DNA of 35,191 bases from the NCBI GenBank assembly GCA_002349055.1, contig DECD01000005.1, positions 33,959-69,149 of the forward strand, read 5' to 3'. This stretch comes from Bacteroidales bacterium UBA2939 (GTDB taxonomy: Bacteria > Bacteroidota > Bacteroidia > Bacteroidales > P3). Position 1 is the first letter of the stretch; the number at the start of each line of letters is the position of its first letter. The translations under genes and the position numbers were made by a program. Positions 6,891 through 16,275 of this stretch are shown piece after piece. The notes beneath the pieces were generated by a model. The model was not told where the DNA came from, did no database searches, and was given only the letters and a program-made list of their open reading frames with translations.

Positions 6891-9800
6891 CTTACGTTAG
6901 CCTCCAATGCTTGTCTGACTTTATTCTTTATCTCCAACGCTTTCTTCTCGGCCACACCGTGACGCTTCGGGCGGAAGAGGTCGGCATATATCACCTTGCC
7001 CAGGCTTATCTTGGGTTTGGTGATAGAGCCCTTCACATCCACGCCCACCTTGGCCAGCAGCGGATTCTTCAACAGTTCGAGGTGGTAGACGCAATCCTTG
7101 TCGAATTGCTGCACGCCAGAGATGCAGATTTGGTAGCTTCCCATGGAGAGAAGGAAGGGCAACACCTCGATTTCGGTGCCGTGGCCCACATCCATGCAGG
7201 TCATCTCGACACTCAGGCTGTCGATTTTAATCTTGTTGTCTTTGTCTCTCCAGCTCTTGAAACGCATGAGTTTGGCAATGGTGGAGAGGTCGCTGTTGTC
7301 CATCACCACCAGGTCCTGACCCGAGATGGCGGCGGCCCCCTTGAGCGAACTCATCTTGGGACGGTAAAAGGCATCGAGGTAAGACTCGCCAGCCAAATGG
7401 AAGTTGGCCTTGCCGTCGAATGCCGAGAGCATGGGCACAAGGGTATCGACAGCGGGAATCATGTTGAGGAGTTCGTCGATTTGTATGTCAAGCAGATGAA
7501 AATCGATGGCGGCGAAAAGGTTTCCCGGACGCGGCGAGCGGTACAAGGCGGTGAGCTGCATCCTGGCAGCCTTGCAAACGAAGCCCATCTGGTCGAGGAC
7601 CACGCGGCCGTCGTTCACCGTCAATGCTCCTGCCACATCGTGGAGGTCGTTGCCAAAAGCAATGCTGCGCTTGATGTGGGTGTTAAGCGTCACGTTCACG
7701 TTGCGCGGAACGATGAAGGGGTTCGCCTCCTCGGGGACAGCATCTTCCTTGCGCATAGATTTCAGGCTGTCGGCATTACTGCCGATGCCGCTAATCATGT
7801 TCATGAGCTGGTCCACATCGGCATACTCAGAGGTGAGGTTCAAGTCTCCCTTCAGCATGGCCTTGTTGTCCAGCCAGTCCTCGAGGTTGCTCACGGTGCC
7901 ATAGAGTTCGATGTCGGAGTGGCCGATACGGGCTTTGGCTGTTTTGATGTTGCAGAGCGTGGGCGAATAGGCTAGGTCCAACTCCGCGAGACGCACTGCC
8001 TCAGGCATCTTGGGCATATAGAGGAGGACATTGTGGGTGGTGGCGTTGAACTGCGGGTTGTATTGCTTGATGAGGTTGCGCTGCGTGGAGTCGAGGCGGA
8101 CAGAACCAGCAAGCTTCAACCCGTCAAGCGATGCGTTCATCGAATCCTTCTCGGCCTCAAGTGCACCCAGTTCAATGTTGAAAGTGGCGGCCAACTGCTC
8201 CTTCATCATGTTGTTCACCTTCAAGTTGATGTCGGCGCTCTCCATTTCGGCCTTGAGGTTCTTGCCTCTACTCAGGTTTATCTTGTCGCTCACGATGCGG
8301 GCATGCCCTAGCCTACCCTTCTCGGGCACGGGCATCTGCAACGAAATGGCCATCTTGGGGGCCGTGAGGTGCATATTGTCGTAGGTCACATCCACCTCAT
8401 TCATCTTCAGTGACCCCATAGCTTTTATCTTCTCGAAGGCCTTCTTTTGCAGCTGACTCATCTTGAAGTTGGTCGACAGGTCAATTTCAGCGTTACCTTG
8501 AGCAACCAGGTTCATTCCTTTGGGTATCATAGGCTTCACATCCTCGAGAGGAAGCGTTCCTTTAACCTTGGCATCCACACGCATGTCGCCCATCAGGTCG
8601 TCGACGCGACCTTCTATCGACACATTGGTTCCACGTGTATGAGCCTTCAACTTCTCTATCTTCACCCAGCTCTCCTTGCTCTTGTCCGGATAGACATCAA
8701 CCACCATTTTCCCTTCTATTTTGTCCAGCTTGTAGGGCAACATCTTGGGAGCATAGAAACGACCCTTCTCCATCCAGATGGTACCACCCACACCGGGCAT
8801 CGTGCTGTCGGTCAGCGCACCTGCGGCCGTGATATCGAAATCCAGTTTTCCGTCGACATCCATGCCTTTCAAGAAACCTGTATATTGTTCTGGTACAATG
8901 GCAAGCAACGTCTTCACCTGCCAACTGTCTTCGGTGTTCACATTCACGTCCATACGCAGCGGACTGTGGTCGTTGGCCAAGAATATCTGTCCGCCAAGAT
9001 TGAGCACGTAGTCGTCAATGCTCACCTGCGAATTGTCAATCCAAATTTCTTTCTTGTTCAGTTTCACTGTCAGATGTGGCAATTCCACCTTCAGCAAATC
9101 CTTCTTCGATGCACGCAGGGTCTCGTTGACCATCTCGGTCTTTCCCATCTCCAATTGCCCCTTTTCAACCTTCATCTTTAAGTCTGCGACAATCTCATCC
9201 ATCGTGCCTTTACCGTCGAAACGCAAGTCAACATTATCCAATGTGGTTTTCATTGCCGCATTTCCTGTCGAGTCATCCTGTTGATAGAACAACTTGTTTG
9301 CGTTGACACGCATATCGGCATCAATGTTTTCGTCTTTCAACTTGCCGTCAATGTCGACTTCAAGGCCATCCACACTCACAGTCATTCCAGAATTTAACAT
9401 CGTGACGTCTAGTTTGCCACCCCATACGTAGAGGTCGCCATCGATGTCCTTGCCTTTTATGCCGCCTTTCAGCGACAGGTCGAATTGCTCCGCTATTGTC
9501 CACATGCCGCCTTGCTCGTCGACGAACTGGGCGCTGAGGTTGTTGATCTTTATCTTCTTCAGGTCAATCAGTTCCGGAAATGCCGTGCTTGTGTTGTCCT
9601 CTTTCTCGCTCGGCGGGAAGATGTCGAAATTCGATTCTCCTCTGCCGTTCCTGTAAAGGTTGGCGCGGGCGTCATCCAGCTTCACCTGGTGCACAATCAC
9701 CTTGTTATCTTTCAGGAATGCCATCACGTCGATACCCACCGTCAGGCTGCCTATCTTGGCCAGAGTGTCATTGGCAGATCCTTCCATGGAATTGACAATC

Positions 9801-10033
9801 ACCACATCTTCAATCTTCAATCCCGCATCGGGGAAAGTGGAGAGGAAGGTGAGGTCGACATTGCCGAACTTGGCTTCGCAGGTGATATAGTTATCGGCCA
9901 GGCTGTTGACAATCTTCGTCAGCTTGCTGGGCGTGAACACCAGCCATAAGGCCACGGCCAACACAACCACCACCAATCCCAGCAGCGACCCCAGCGCAAT
10001 CCATGTTATCTTCCAACCTTTCTTGATTTTCAT
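6887..10033 (-). CDS. AsmA-family inner-membrane-anchored protein
   Basis: A 1048-residue protein with one N-terminal membrane helix (about residues 11-33) followed by VFTPSKLTKIVNSLADNYI and a long series of amphipathic beta-rich repeats, the AsmA/TamB/YhdP layout. Phrases such as FPDAGLKIEDVVIVN near the N-terminus and LQLTALYRSPRPGNLFAAID near residue 840 are typical of Bacteroidota AsmA proteins. Proteins of this group are thought to form periplasm-spanning grooves that carry phospholipids to the outer membrane. The ATG is 14 bases downstream of the small lipoprotein gene. No truncation or frameshift is visible. Confidence 0.85.
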   Translation of the reverse strand: MKIKKGWKITWIALGSLLGLVVVVLAVALWLVFTPSKLTKIVNSLADNYITCEAKFGNVDLTFLSTFPDAGLKIEDVVIVNSMEGSANDTLAKIGSLTVGIDVMAFLKDNKVIVHQVKLDDARANLYRNGRGESNFDIFPPSEKEDNTSTAFPELIDLKKIKINNLSAQFVDEQGGMWTIAEQFDLSLKGGIKGKDIDGDLYVWGGKLDVTMLNSGMTVSVDGLEVDIDGKLKDENIDADMRVNANKLFYQQDDSTGNAAMKTTLDNVDLRFDGKGTMDEIVADLKMKVEKGQLEMGKTEMVNETLRASKKDLLKVELPHLTVKLNKKEIWIDNSQVSIDDYVLNLGGQIFLANDHSPLRMDVNVNTEDSWQVKTLLAIVPEQYTGFLKGMDVDGKLDFDITAAGALTDSTMPGVGGTIWMEKGRFYAPKMLPYKLDKIEGKMVVDVYPDKSKESWVKIEKLKAHTRGTNVSIEGRVDDLMGDMRVDAKVKGTLPLEDVKPMIPKGMNLVAQGNAEIDLSTNFKMSQLQKKAFEKIKAMGSLKMNEVDVTYDNMHLTAPKMAISLQMPVPEKGRLGHARIVSDKINLSRGKNLKAEMESADINLKVNNMMKEQLAATFNIELGALEAEKDSMNASLDGLKLAGSVRLDSTQRNLIKQYNPQFNATTHNVLLYMPKMPEAVRLAELDLAYSPTLCNIKTAKARIGHSDIELYGTVSNLEDWLDNKAMLKGDLNLTSEYADVDQLMNMISGIGSNADSLKSMRKEDAVPEEANPFIVPRNVNVTLNTHIKRSIAFGNDLHDVAGALTVNDGRVVLDQMGFVCKAARMQLTALYRSPRPGNLFAAIDFHLLDIQIDELLNMIPAVDTLVPMLSAFDGKANFHLAGESYLDAFYRPKMSSLKGAAAISGQDLVVMDNSDLSTIAKLMRFKSWRDKDNKIKIDSLSVEMTCMDVGHGTEIEVLPFLLSMGSYQICISGVQQFDKDCVYHLELLKNPLLAKVGVDVKGSITKPKISLGKVIYADLFRPKRHGVAEKKALEIKNKVRQALEANVR

Positions 10034-10047
10034 ACCTTGTCATCTCA

Positions 10048-10437
10048 TTATTGCCTCGACAACGAGGTTGTCCTTCCGTAAATATCCTCCCACCGCATGT
10101 GCGAATTGTCGATGGCTTTGATGGTGAATAGTTTGACGATGTCGATACCACCCAAGTCGCCGCTTCCTTTGAACTCCAACTCCAGCTCGTCGCCGCCATT
10201 GATGGTCCAGGTGAAATCGCCGTTGTTCTCGTCCTCAGGGTCAAACTCGCCGGTATTCACCAGGTTGCCCTTGCCGTCGCTGTTGAAAGTCCAACGGTAG
10301 AGGCCGTCGTCCTGCACCCATACGCCGTACAACTCGCTGGGGCTCACGTCCAGGTGGTCGTCCTTGCCGCAGCTCCACGCGAGCGCGCACGCGCACGCAA
10401 GCACGATACCTATCAAACCTATTTTCTTTATTCTCAT
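10048..10437 (-). CDS. Small lipocalin-like lipoprotein, function unknown
   Basis: A 129-residue product when started at the ATG at 10437. The N-terminus has two lysines after MRI, a hydrophobic core and the lipobox AWSC (Cys23). The mature part begins with a Ser/Pro stretch, then ELYGVWVQDDGLYRWTF, resembling the opening strand of lipocalin-like domains found in many Bacteroidota lipoproteins, and ends with HMRWEDIYGRTTSL. An earlier in-frame start at 10482 would add a cysteine- and aromatic-rich leader overlapping hpt and is unlikely. It lies between hpt and the AsmA-like gene. A ligand or partner cannot be deduced. Confidence 0.7.
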   Translation of the reverse strand: MRIKKIGLIGIVLACACALAWSCGKDDHLDVSPSELYGVWVQDDGLYRWTFNSDGKGNLVNTGEFDPEDENNGDFTWTINGGDELELEFKGSGDLGGIDIVKLFTIKAIDNSHMRWEDIYGRTTSLSRQ

Positions 10438-10459
10438 CTTGTCAATAAAAAAAAACAAC

Positions 10460-10996
10460 CTATCCGCGCACCACCCACACATCTTTCAGCCCGCGTCCGT
10501 GCTCGTCATAGTCGAGGCCGTAGCCCACAATGAATTCGTTGCCTATCTCGCGGCCCACATAGTCCACCTTGAAATCCTCCTTGAAGGCCGCAGGCTTGTA
10601 GAACAGCGTGCAGACGCGCACGCTCCTCGGCTTCAACGCCCACACCTCCTCCAGCATCTTCTTCATCGAAAGGCCGCTGTCCACCACATCCTCCACAATC
10701 AGCACATCGCGTCCTTTCACCTCAGGCGGGAACGGCAGCATGCACTTCACCTCTCCCGTGCTGCTCATCCCGCTGTAGGATGAGTAGCGCACAAATCGCA
10801 CCTCGCATTCCATCGTCAGCCTTCTCACCAGGTCGGAGGCAAACATAAATGCGCCCGTCAGGACCGGGCACACCAACAGGGGACTTCCGCCGTCTGGCTC
10901 ATAGTCTGCATTCACCTTCTCGGCAACGCTGCGGACAATCCCAGTCAACTCCTTTTCAGAAATGAATATGTCGAAATCCCTGTCTTTTACTTTCAT
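10460..10996 (-). CDS. hpt: Hypoxanthine phosphoribosyltransferase
   Basis: A 178-residue type I phosphoribosyltransferase. The PRPP-binding loop is VLIVEDVVDSGLSM; the C-terminal DYVGREIGNEFIVGYGLDYD is the hypoxanthine/guanine enzyme signature, and VLTGAFMFASDLVRR matches the flexible-loop region. It salvages hypoxanthine and guanine to IMP and GMP in the cytoplasm. It lies nine bases downstream of the SUMF1-like gene, and pyrE, another phosphoribosyltransferase, heads the same run of genes. Confidence 0.95.
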   Translation of the reverse strand: MKVKDRDFDIFISEKELTGIVRSVAEKVNADYEPDGGSPLLVCPVLTGAFMFASDLVRRLTMECEVRFVRYSSYSGMSSTGEVKCMLPFPPEVKGRDVLIVEDVVDSGLSMKKMLEEVWALKPRSVRVCTLFYKPAAFKEDFKVDYVGREIGNEFIVGYGLDYDEHGRGLKDVWVVRG

Positions 10997-11005
10997 ACTT
11001 TCTTA

Positions 11006-11830
11006 CTACTCTACTGCTTCCAAGACCACCCGCAGGCCATAGAATTCATATTTTCCCGTCGGCAGGTACCATCCTCGGTCATACACCGTGCAGGCCGCCG
11101 AGGTGCTTCCGTAGTGGCCGCCCCTCAGCACGCGGTTCTCCCCTTCTTTCGGTCCACGGGGATTTCGCTGGGGGTCTTCTTTGTAAGCCTCCACCCAGTC
11201 CTGGCACCACTCCGCCACGTTACCGCTCATGTCGTACAATCCCAAGGCGTTGGGTTCCAACTGTCCCACGGGATGTGCGTGGTTCTCGCTGTTCACGCAG
11301 TACCAGCAATGGTTGTCAAGGCCGTTTCTCTCGCATCCCGCATAGGGGAACTTTCCTCCGTTCGCACCCCCTCGCGCCGCAAACTCCCACTCCGCCTCTG
11401 TCGGCAGACGGAAATGCTTGCCCGTCAACTGGGTGAGCATCAGAACAAACTGCTGTGCCTCAATCCACGAGATACTTTCCACTGGCATGCTGTCGCCCTT
11501 GAACTTCGACGGATTGGTGTCCATCACGGCTTCCCACATGCCTTGCGTAACCTCGTAGCGGCCTATGTAGAAGCCGCTCACCGTCACACTGTGTTCGGGC
11601 CGTGCCAAGGCGTAGTTCAGCTTCACGCCATGGGGCTTCTCGTTGCTGCCCATCGTGAAAGTCCCGCCTTCCACCCACACCAGCTCAAGCTTCTGCCCTT
11701 TGGGCAACTCCACAACCAGCACGCTGTCCTGAGCCCGCAGGGAATTGAAAATTGAAAATTGAAAATTGAAAATTATGCTTGCGCAGACGGCGAGCATAAT
11801 CTTGAATGGTATGTGCTTCAATAATTTCAA
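11006..11830 (-). CDS. SUMF1/FGE-like secreted domain protein, probably not an active FGE
   Basis: A 274-residue protein: signal peptide (about 1-34, ending SLRAQ) followed by one formylglycine-generating-enzyme (SUMF1) domain with WVEGGTFTMGS, FYIGRYEVTQGMWEAVM, FRLPTEAEWEFAARGG and GNVAEWCQDW. In true FGE two cysteines lie after the RGG motif; here the region is RGGHYGSTSAAC, keeping only the second, so oxidation of sulfatase cysteines is unlikely. Many Bacteroidota use this fold as a structural or binding module. The start appears to be TTG at 11830 inside a 7-base repeat; the first ATG is codon 12. Residues 21-29 (FNFQFSIFN) come from the opposite repeat arm. It follows pyrE by 29 bases of repeat. 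Confidence 0.8.
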   Translation of the reverse strand: MKLLKHIPFKIMLAVCASIIFNFQFSIFNSLRAQDSVLVVELPKGQKLELVWVEGGTFTMGSNEKPHGVKLNYALARPEHSVTVSGFYIGRYEVTQGMWEAVMDTNPSKFKGDSMPVESISWIEAQQFVLMLTQLTGKHFRLPTEAEWEFAARGGANGGKFPYAGCERNGLDNHCWYCVNSENHAHPVGQLEPNALGLYDMSGNVAEWCQDWVEAYKEDPQRNPRGPKEGENRVLRGGHYGSTSAACTVYDRGWYLPTGKYEFYGLRVVLEAVE

Positions 11831-11862
11831 TTTTCAACTTTCAATTTTCAATTCTCAATTTA
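11743..11862. repeat. Inverted CAATTTT cassette at the start of the SUMF1-like gene
   Basis: Arm 1 (11743-11774) and arm 2 (11824-11862) repeat the arrangement of 4205-4319, including the same variant unit CAACTTT, with about 50 bases between. Arm 2 holds the TTG start and directly follows the pyrE stop; arm 1 encodes FNFQFSIFN. Confidence 0.85.
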
Positions 11863-12501
11863 CTCACCATGGTCTTTACTCCACTGTTCGGGGTTGAGGC
11901 GCCATTTGGCGAGGCTTTCCATGGCCTCGGGACGGATATATTCATGCTCCTTGGCCACACCAATCAGCGTGTCGTAGTCGGTCAGCGTAATCAGGTCGAC
12001 ATTCTGCTCGGCGAAGTTGTCGGCTGCCACCTGAAGACCGTAGGTGAAGATGGCGGCCATGCCTTTCACAATGCAGCCTTTCTCGCGCAGGGCCTTCACG
12101 GCAATCAGCGAGCTTTTGCCCGTCGACACCAAGTCCTCAATCACCACCACCGACTGGCCGGCATGGATTTCGCCCTCAATCTGATTCGTCAGACCGTGGC
12201 TCTTCTGCTCCGAACGGACATACACGAAAGGCTTGCCCAGCTCCTGGGCCACCAAGGCACCCTGGGCGATGCCGCCCGTGGCGACGCCGGCAATCACATC
12301 CACGTCTCCCCAGGTTTCATTCACTATCTCGGAAAAACGCTGACGGATAAAAGTACGGATTTCCGGATACGACAAAGTCACCCGGTTATCGCAATAAATG
12401 GGCGATTTGCGCCCCGAAGCCCATGTGAAAGGATGCTCTTCGTTGAGCTTTACCGCTTTCACTGTCAATAAGAATTCGGCTGTCTGTGCAGCCATGTCCA
12501 T
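11860..12501 (-). CDS. pyrE: Orotate phosphoribosyltransferase
   Basis: Converts orotate and PRPP to OMP in pyrimidine synthesis. Motifs: NPFTWASG-type HPFTWASGRKSPIYCDNR near the N-terminus, SEQKSHG, and the PRPP loop VVVIEDLVSTGKSS. The start is a judgement: ATG at 12501 (213 aa) matches the usual distance to KAVKL; ATGs at 12513 and 12495 are alternatives. A longer frame back to 12588 is excluded because a promoter box TATTTTTG lies at 12525-12518. The gene heads the eleven-gene minus-strand run and is divergent from hppA. Confidence 0.93.
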   Translation of the reverse strand: MDMAAQTAEFLLTVKAVKLNEEHPFTWASGRKSPIYCDNRVTLSYPEIRTFIRQRFSEIVNETWGDVDVIAGVATGGIAQGALVAQELGKPFVYVRSEQKSHGLTNQIEGEIHAGQSVVVIEDLVSTGKSSLIAVKALREKGCIVKGMAAIFTYGLQVAADNFAEQNVDLITLTDYDTLIGVAKEHEYIRPEAMESLAKWRLNPEQWSKDHGE

Positions 12502-12517
12502 GTTAGTAATCATGCTG

Positions 12518-12525
12518 CAAAAATA
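12518..12525 (-). promoter_or_regulatory. Promoter -7 box for pyrE run
   Basis: TATTTTTG on the minus strand fits the Bacteroidota consensus TAnnTTTG. Only four bases separate it from the ATG at 12513, so transcripts would start at about that codon; the leader before the chosen ATG at 12501 would be around ten bases or the message is leaderless. Confidence 0.65.
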
Positions 12526-12640
12526 CACATTTTTTTTTAAATAAGAAAAAAAACTTTCAAACACCCTACAAAACACAGGCTCTTCCACTCCCTATTTTTG
12601 CATTTTTTTCAAAAAATTTACTAAAGATAAAAAAAAATCT

Positions 12641-12648
12641 TATATTTG
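12641..12648 (+). promoter_or_regulatory. Promoter -7 box for hppA
   Basis: TATATTTG is a perfect TAnnTTTG box, with TTTA 20 bases upstream in place of the -33 TTTG, and leaves a leader of about 37 bases before the hppA ATG. A second plus-strand box, TATTTTTG, lies at 12593-12600 and could be an alternative start. Confidence 0.7.
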
Positions 12649-12690
12649 TAAGTCCGTTTTTGAACGAATAAAACCTAAAAATATCTTAAT

Positions 12691-15096
<2,406 letters not shown>

Positions 15097-15105
15097 GGTG
15101 GGTGC

Positions 15106-15122
15106 GCAGGCGTCTCGCCTGC
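15106..15122. repeat. GCAGGCG hairpin repeat
   Basis: GCAGGCG and CGCCTGC separated by TCT form a perfect 7-bp hairpin ten bases after the hppA stop codon. The same stem with loop GGACGCC/GGATGCC variants recurs twice at 30296-30350, so this is a dispersed hairpin family. Confidence 0.7.
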
Positions 15123-15146
15123 ATATTATTCAAAAGGCGTTTTTTC

Positions 15147-15171
15147 TAGAATTAGAGAATTAGAGAATTTC
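15147..15171. repeat. 8-base tandem ATTAGAGA tract
   Basis: Two and a half copies of ATTAGAGA preceded by CTAGA, between hppA and its terminator. Part of the short tandem-repeat population described in the findings. Confidence 0.6.
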
Positions 15172-15174
15172 TTG

Positions 15175-15207
15175 CCTCCGGTGGCTTTCTGCCGGAGGTT
15201 TTTTTTT
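15175..15207 (+). terminator. Intrinsic terminator of hppA
   Basis: CCTCCGG and CCGGAGG form a 7-bp GC stem with a 10-base loop, followed immediately by nine T residues. Confidence 0.85.
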
Positions 15208-15435
15208 GTTCCCGAACGGCTGCTTTTAACTAAAATCAACAACCCTGTCAACTACCTGATAACCACCTATCAACACCTACCATGGTAGGAGTTGGTAGGG
15301 AGTTGGTAGGGAGTTCGTAGGTGCATGGTATGGTAATTGCACCTAGCCCTCCCCTACCCGTCCCCTTCGCCTCTCTCCTCGGGAAAGTTTTTTCTGCGAG
15401 AGAAAAATATTTTTGGCTGTTTCATAAAATGTTTG
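15208..15435. repeat. Intergenic region with palindromic CCTACC/GGTAGG element
   Basis: The gap before the MNT gene contains at 15271-15294 the near-perfect palindrome CAAC-A-CCTACC-ATGGTAGGAGTTG, followed by GGTAGGGAGTT units (11-base period) to about 15320. A close relative lies at 27499-27577. I see no gene in this stretch. Confidence 0.65.
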
Positions 15436-15443
15436 TATTTTTG
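15412..15443 (+). promoter_or_regulatory. Promoter of the MNT/HEPN remnant locus
   Basis: TTTG at 15412-15415, exactly 20 bases, then TATTTTTG at 15436-15443: both elements of the Bacteroidota promoter. The MNT start codon at 15463 follows 19 bases later, which also rules out the longer open frame beginning at 15337. Confidence 0.8.
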
Positions 15444-15462
15444 CAAAATAATTCAGCATAGC

Positions 15463-15759
15463 ATGAATGCCATTATAAATAAAAAGATTAGCGATTATTT
15501 CGCCACCCAGCCGGTCCTCCGGGCATGGGTGTTTGGCTCTTACGCCCGTGGCGAGGAACGCGAGGACAGCGACATTGACCTGCTTGTTGAATTGGATGAA
15601 AGTCAGCGCATTGGAATAAAGTTTTTCGGCATGTATGTCGATTTAAAAGAGATTCTTGGAAGAGAGGTTGATTTGGTGGCCGACGGATGTCTGATGCCTT
15701 TTGCCGAAGAGAGTGCCAACCGCGACAAAAAACTGATTTATGAGAGAAACCGCGCGTGA
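15463..15759 (+). CDS. MNT-domain nucleotidyltransferase, antitoxin of a MNT/HEPN pair
   Basis: A 98-residue minimal nucleotidyltransferase. The motif GSYARGEEREDSDIDLLVEL fits GS-x10-DxD exactly, with a third acidic residue in GREVDLVAD. In type VII toxin-antitoxin pairs such as MntA/HepT, this enzyme transfers AMP to a tyrosine of the HEPN ribonuclease and silences it. The next frame overlaps it by 20 bases, as expected for such a pair, but the HEPN gene is deleted (15740-15882). The antitoxin therefore looks intact and orphaned. It may act on another HEPN protein elsewhere or be decaying. Confidence 0.8.
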   Translation: MNAIINKKISDYFATQPVLRAWVFGSYARGEEREDSDIDLLVELDESQRIGIKFFGMYVDLKEILGREVDLVADGCLMPFAEESANRDKKLIYERNRA

Positions 15760-15882
15760 CAGAGAACGTTTGCTTCACATCAAAGATGCCATCAATAGGT
15801 AAAATTCGGCGTTGTTAAAGAGGTTCTTACATTGGACCTTCCCGAACTAGAAGAGCAAATTAACGTTTACCTTTCCGAATAA
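15740..15882 (+). pseudogene. HEPN (DUF86/HepT-like) toxin remnant with internal deletion
   Basis: The frame begins ATG at 15740 and reads MRETARDRERLLHIKDAINR before a stop at 15800, matching the first helix of HepT-like proteins. From about 15799, in another frame, VKFGVVKEVLTLDLPELEEQ and then INVYLSE lead to a stop at 15880-15882, matching the family's last helix (the V.D.P.L..Q...YL pattern). The central 60-70 codons, including the RNase R-x4-6-H motif, are missing, and the ends are joined out of frame. The toxin is inactive. Confidence 0.7.
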
Positions 15883-15937
15883 AAGTCGTTTCTATCCCTT
15901 TTTCCCCTCCTGAATTTTTCTGGCGGAGATAATTATT

Positions 15938-15969
15938 TTTGGTGGGTTCAAAAATATTTTGTAATTTTG
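15938..15969 (+). promoter_or_regulatory. Promoter of the structured RNA / leucine-rich-repeat locus
   Basis: TTTG at 15938-15941, a 20-base spacer, and TAATTTTG at 15962-15969. Transcription should start near 15975, about 300 bases before the next start codon, so a long leader or separate RNA is expected. Confidence 0.75.
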
Positions 15970-15974
15970 CAGCG

Positions 15975-16232
15975 TCGTTTGGTTCCGGAGTGGGCCTTGC
16001 GGCGAGACATATAAATAAGACGTTGTAGACGTTTTATCTGCGGCTTGTAGAATCTGGTAAATTCGCATTATCTACCGCACGATAAAGCAACCACCAACGT
16101 CCATTGTTGCGTATATACATTTGTGTATATCGTCAGCGTGGGCTTCGGAGTTGCTTATCCTCGGTAGATGGGCATACCAGAGCCTTACAAGCGGGATAAG
16201 TAACGAAAGTTAGATGTCCGCGCTTCTTTTTT
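15975..16232 (+). ncRNA. Highly structured RNA of unknown family (leader or small RNA)
   Basis: About 258 bases between a promoter and a T-run. Helices that I can pair by eye: 16015-16023 with 16029-16037 (9 bp); 16039-16042 with 16076-16079 plus 16047-16051 with 16071-16075; 16087-16091 with 16106-16110; 16113-16119 with 16124-16130 (7 bp); 16150-16160 with 16194-16204 (11 bp); and a closing helix 16136-16143 with 16216-16223 (8 bp). Inside the 11-bp helix, GGTA 16163-16166 can pair with TACC 16175-16178 and GGGC 16170-16173 with GCCT 16182-16185, an H-type pseudoknot. The closing helix runs straight into TTCTTTTTT (16224-16232), so it could be an intrinsic terminator or attenuator. No tmRNA, SRP, RNase P or 6S hallmark is evident. 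Confidence 0.65.
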
Positions 16233-16275
16233 ATGTGCCCTTTATACGAGTAATAATCACCAACCGCCAGACACC

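Noticed and set aside
15975..16232. tmRNA or other housekeeping RNA
   Set aside because: No tRNA-like ends, no ANxALAA-type tag frame, and none of the conserved RNase P or SRP sequence blocks could be found.
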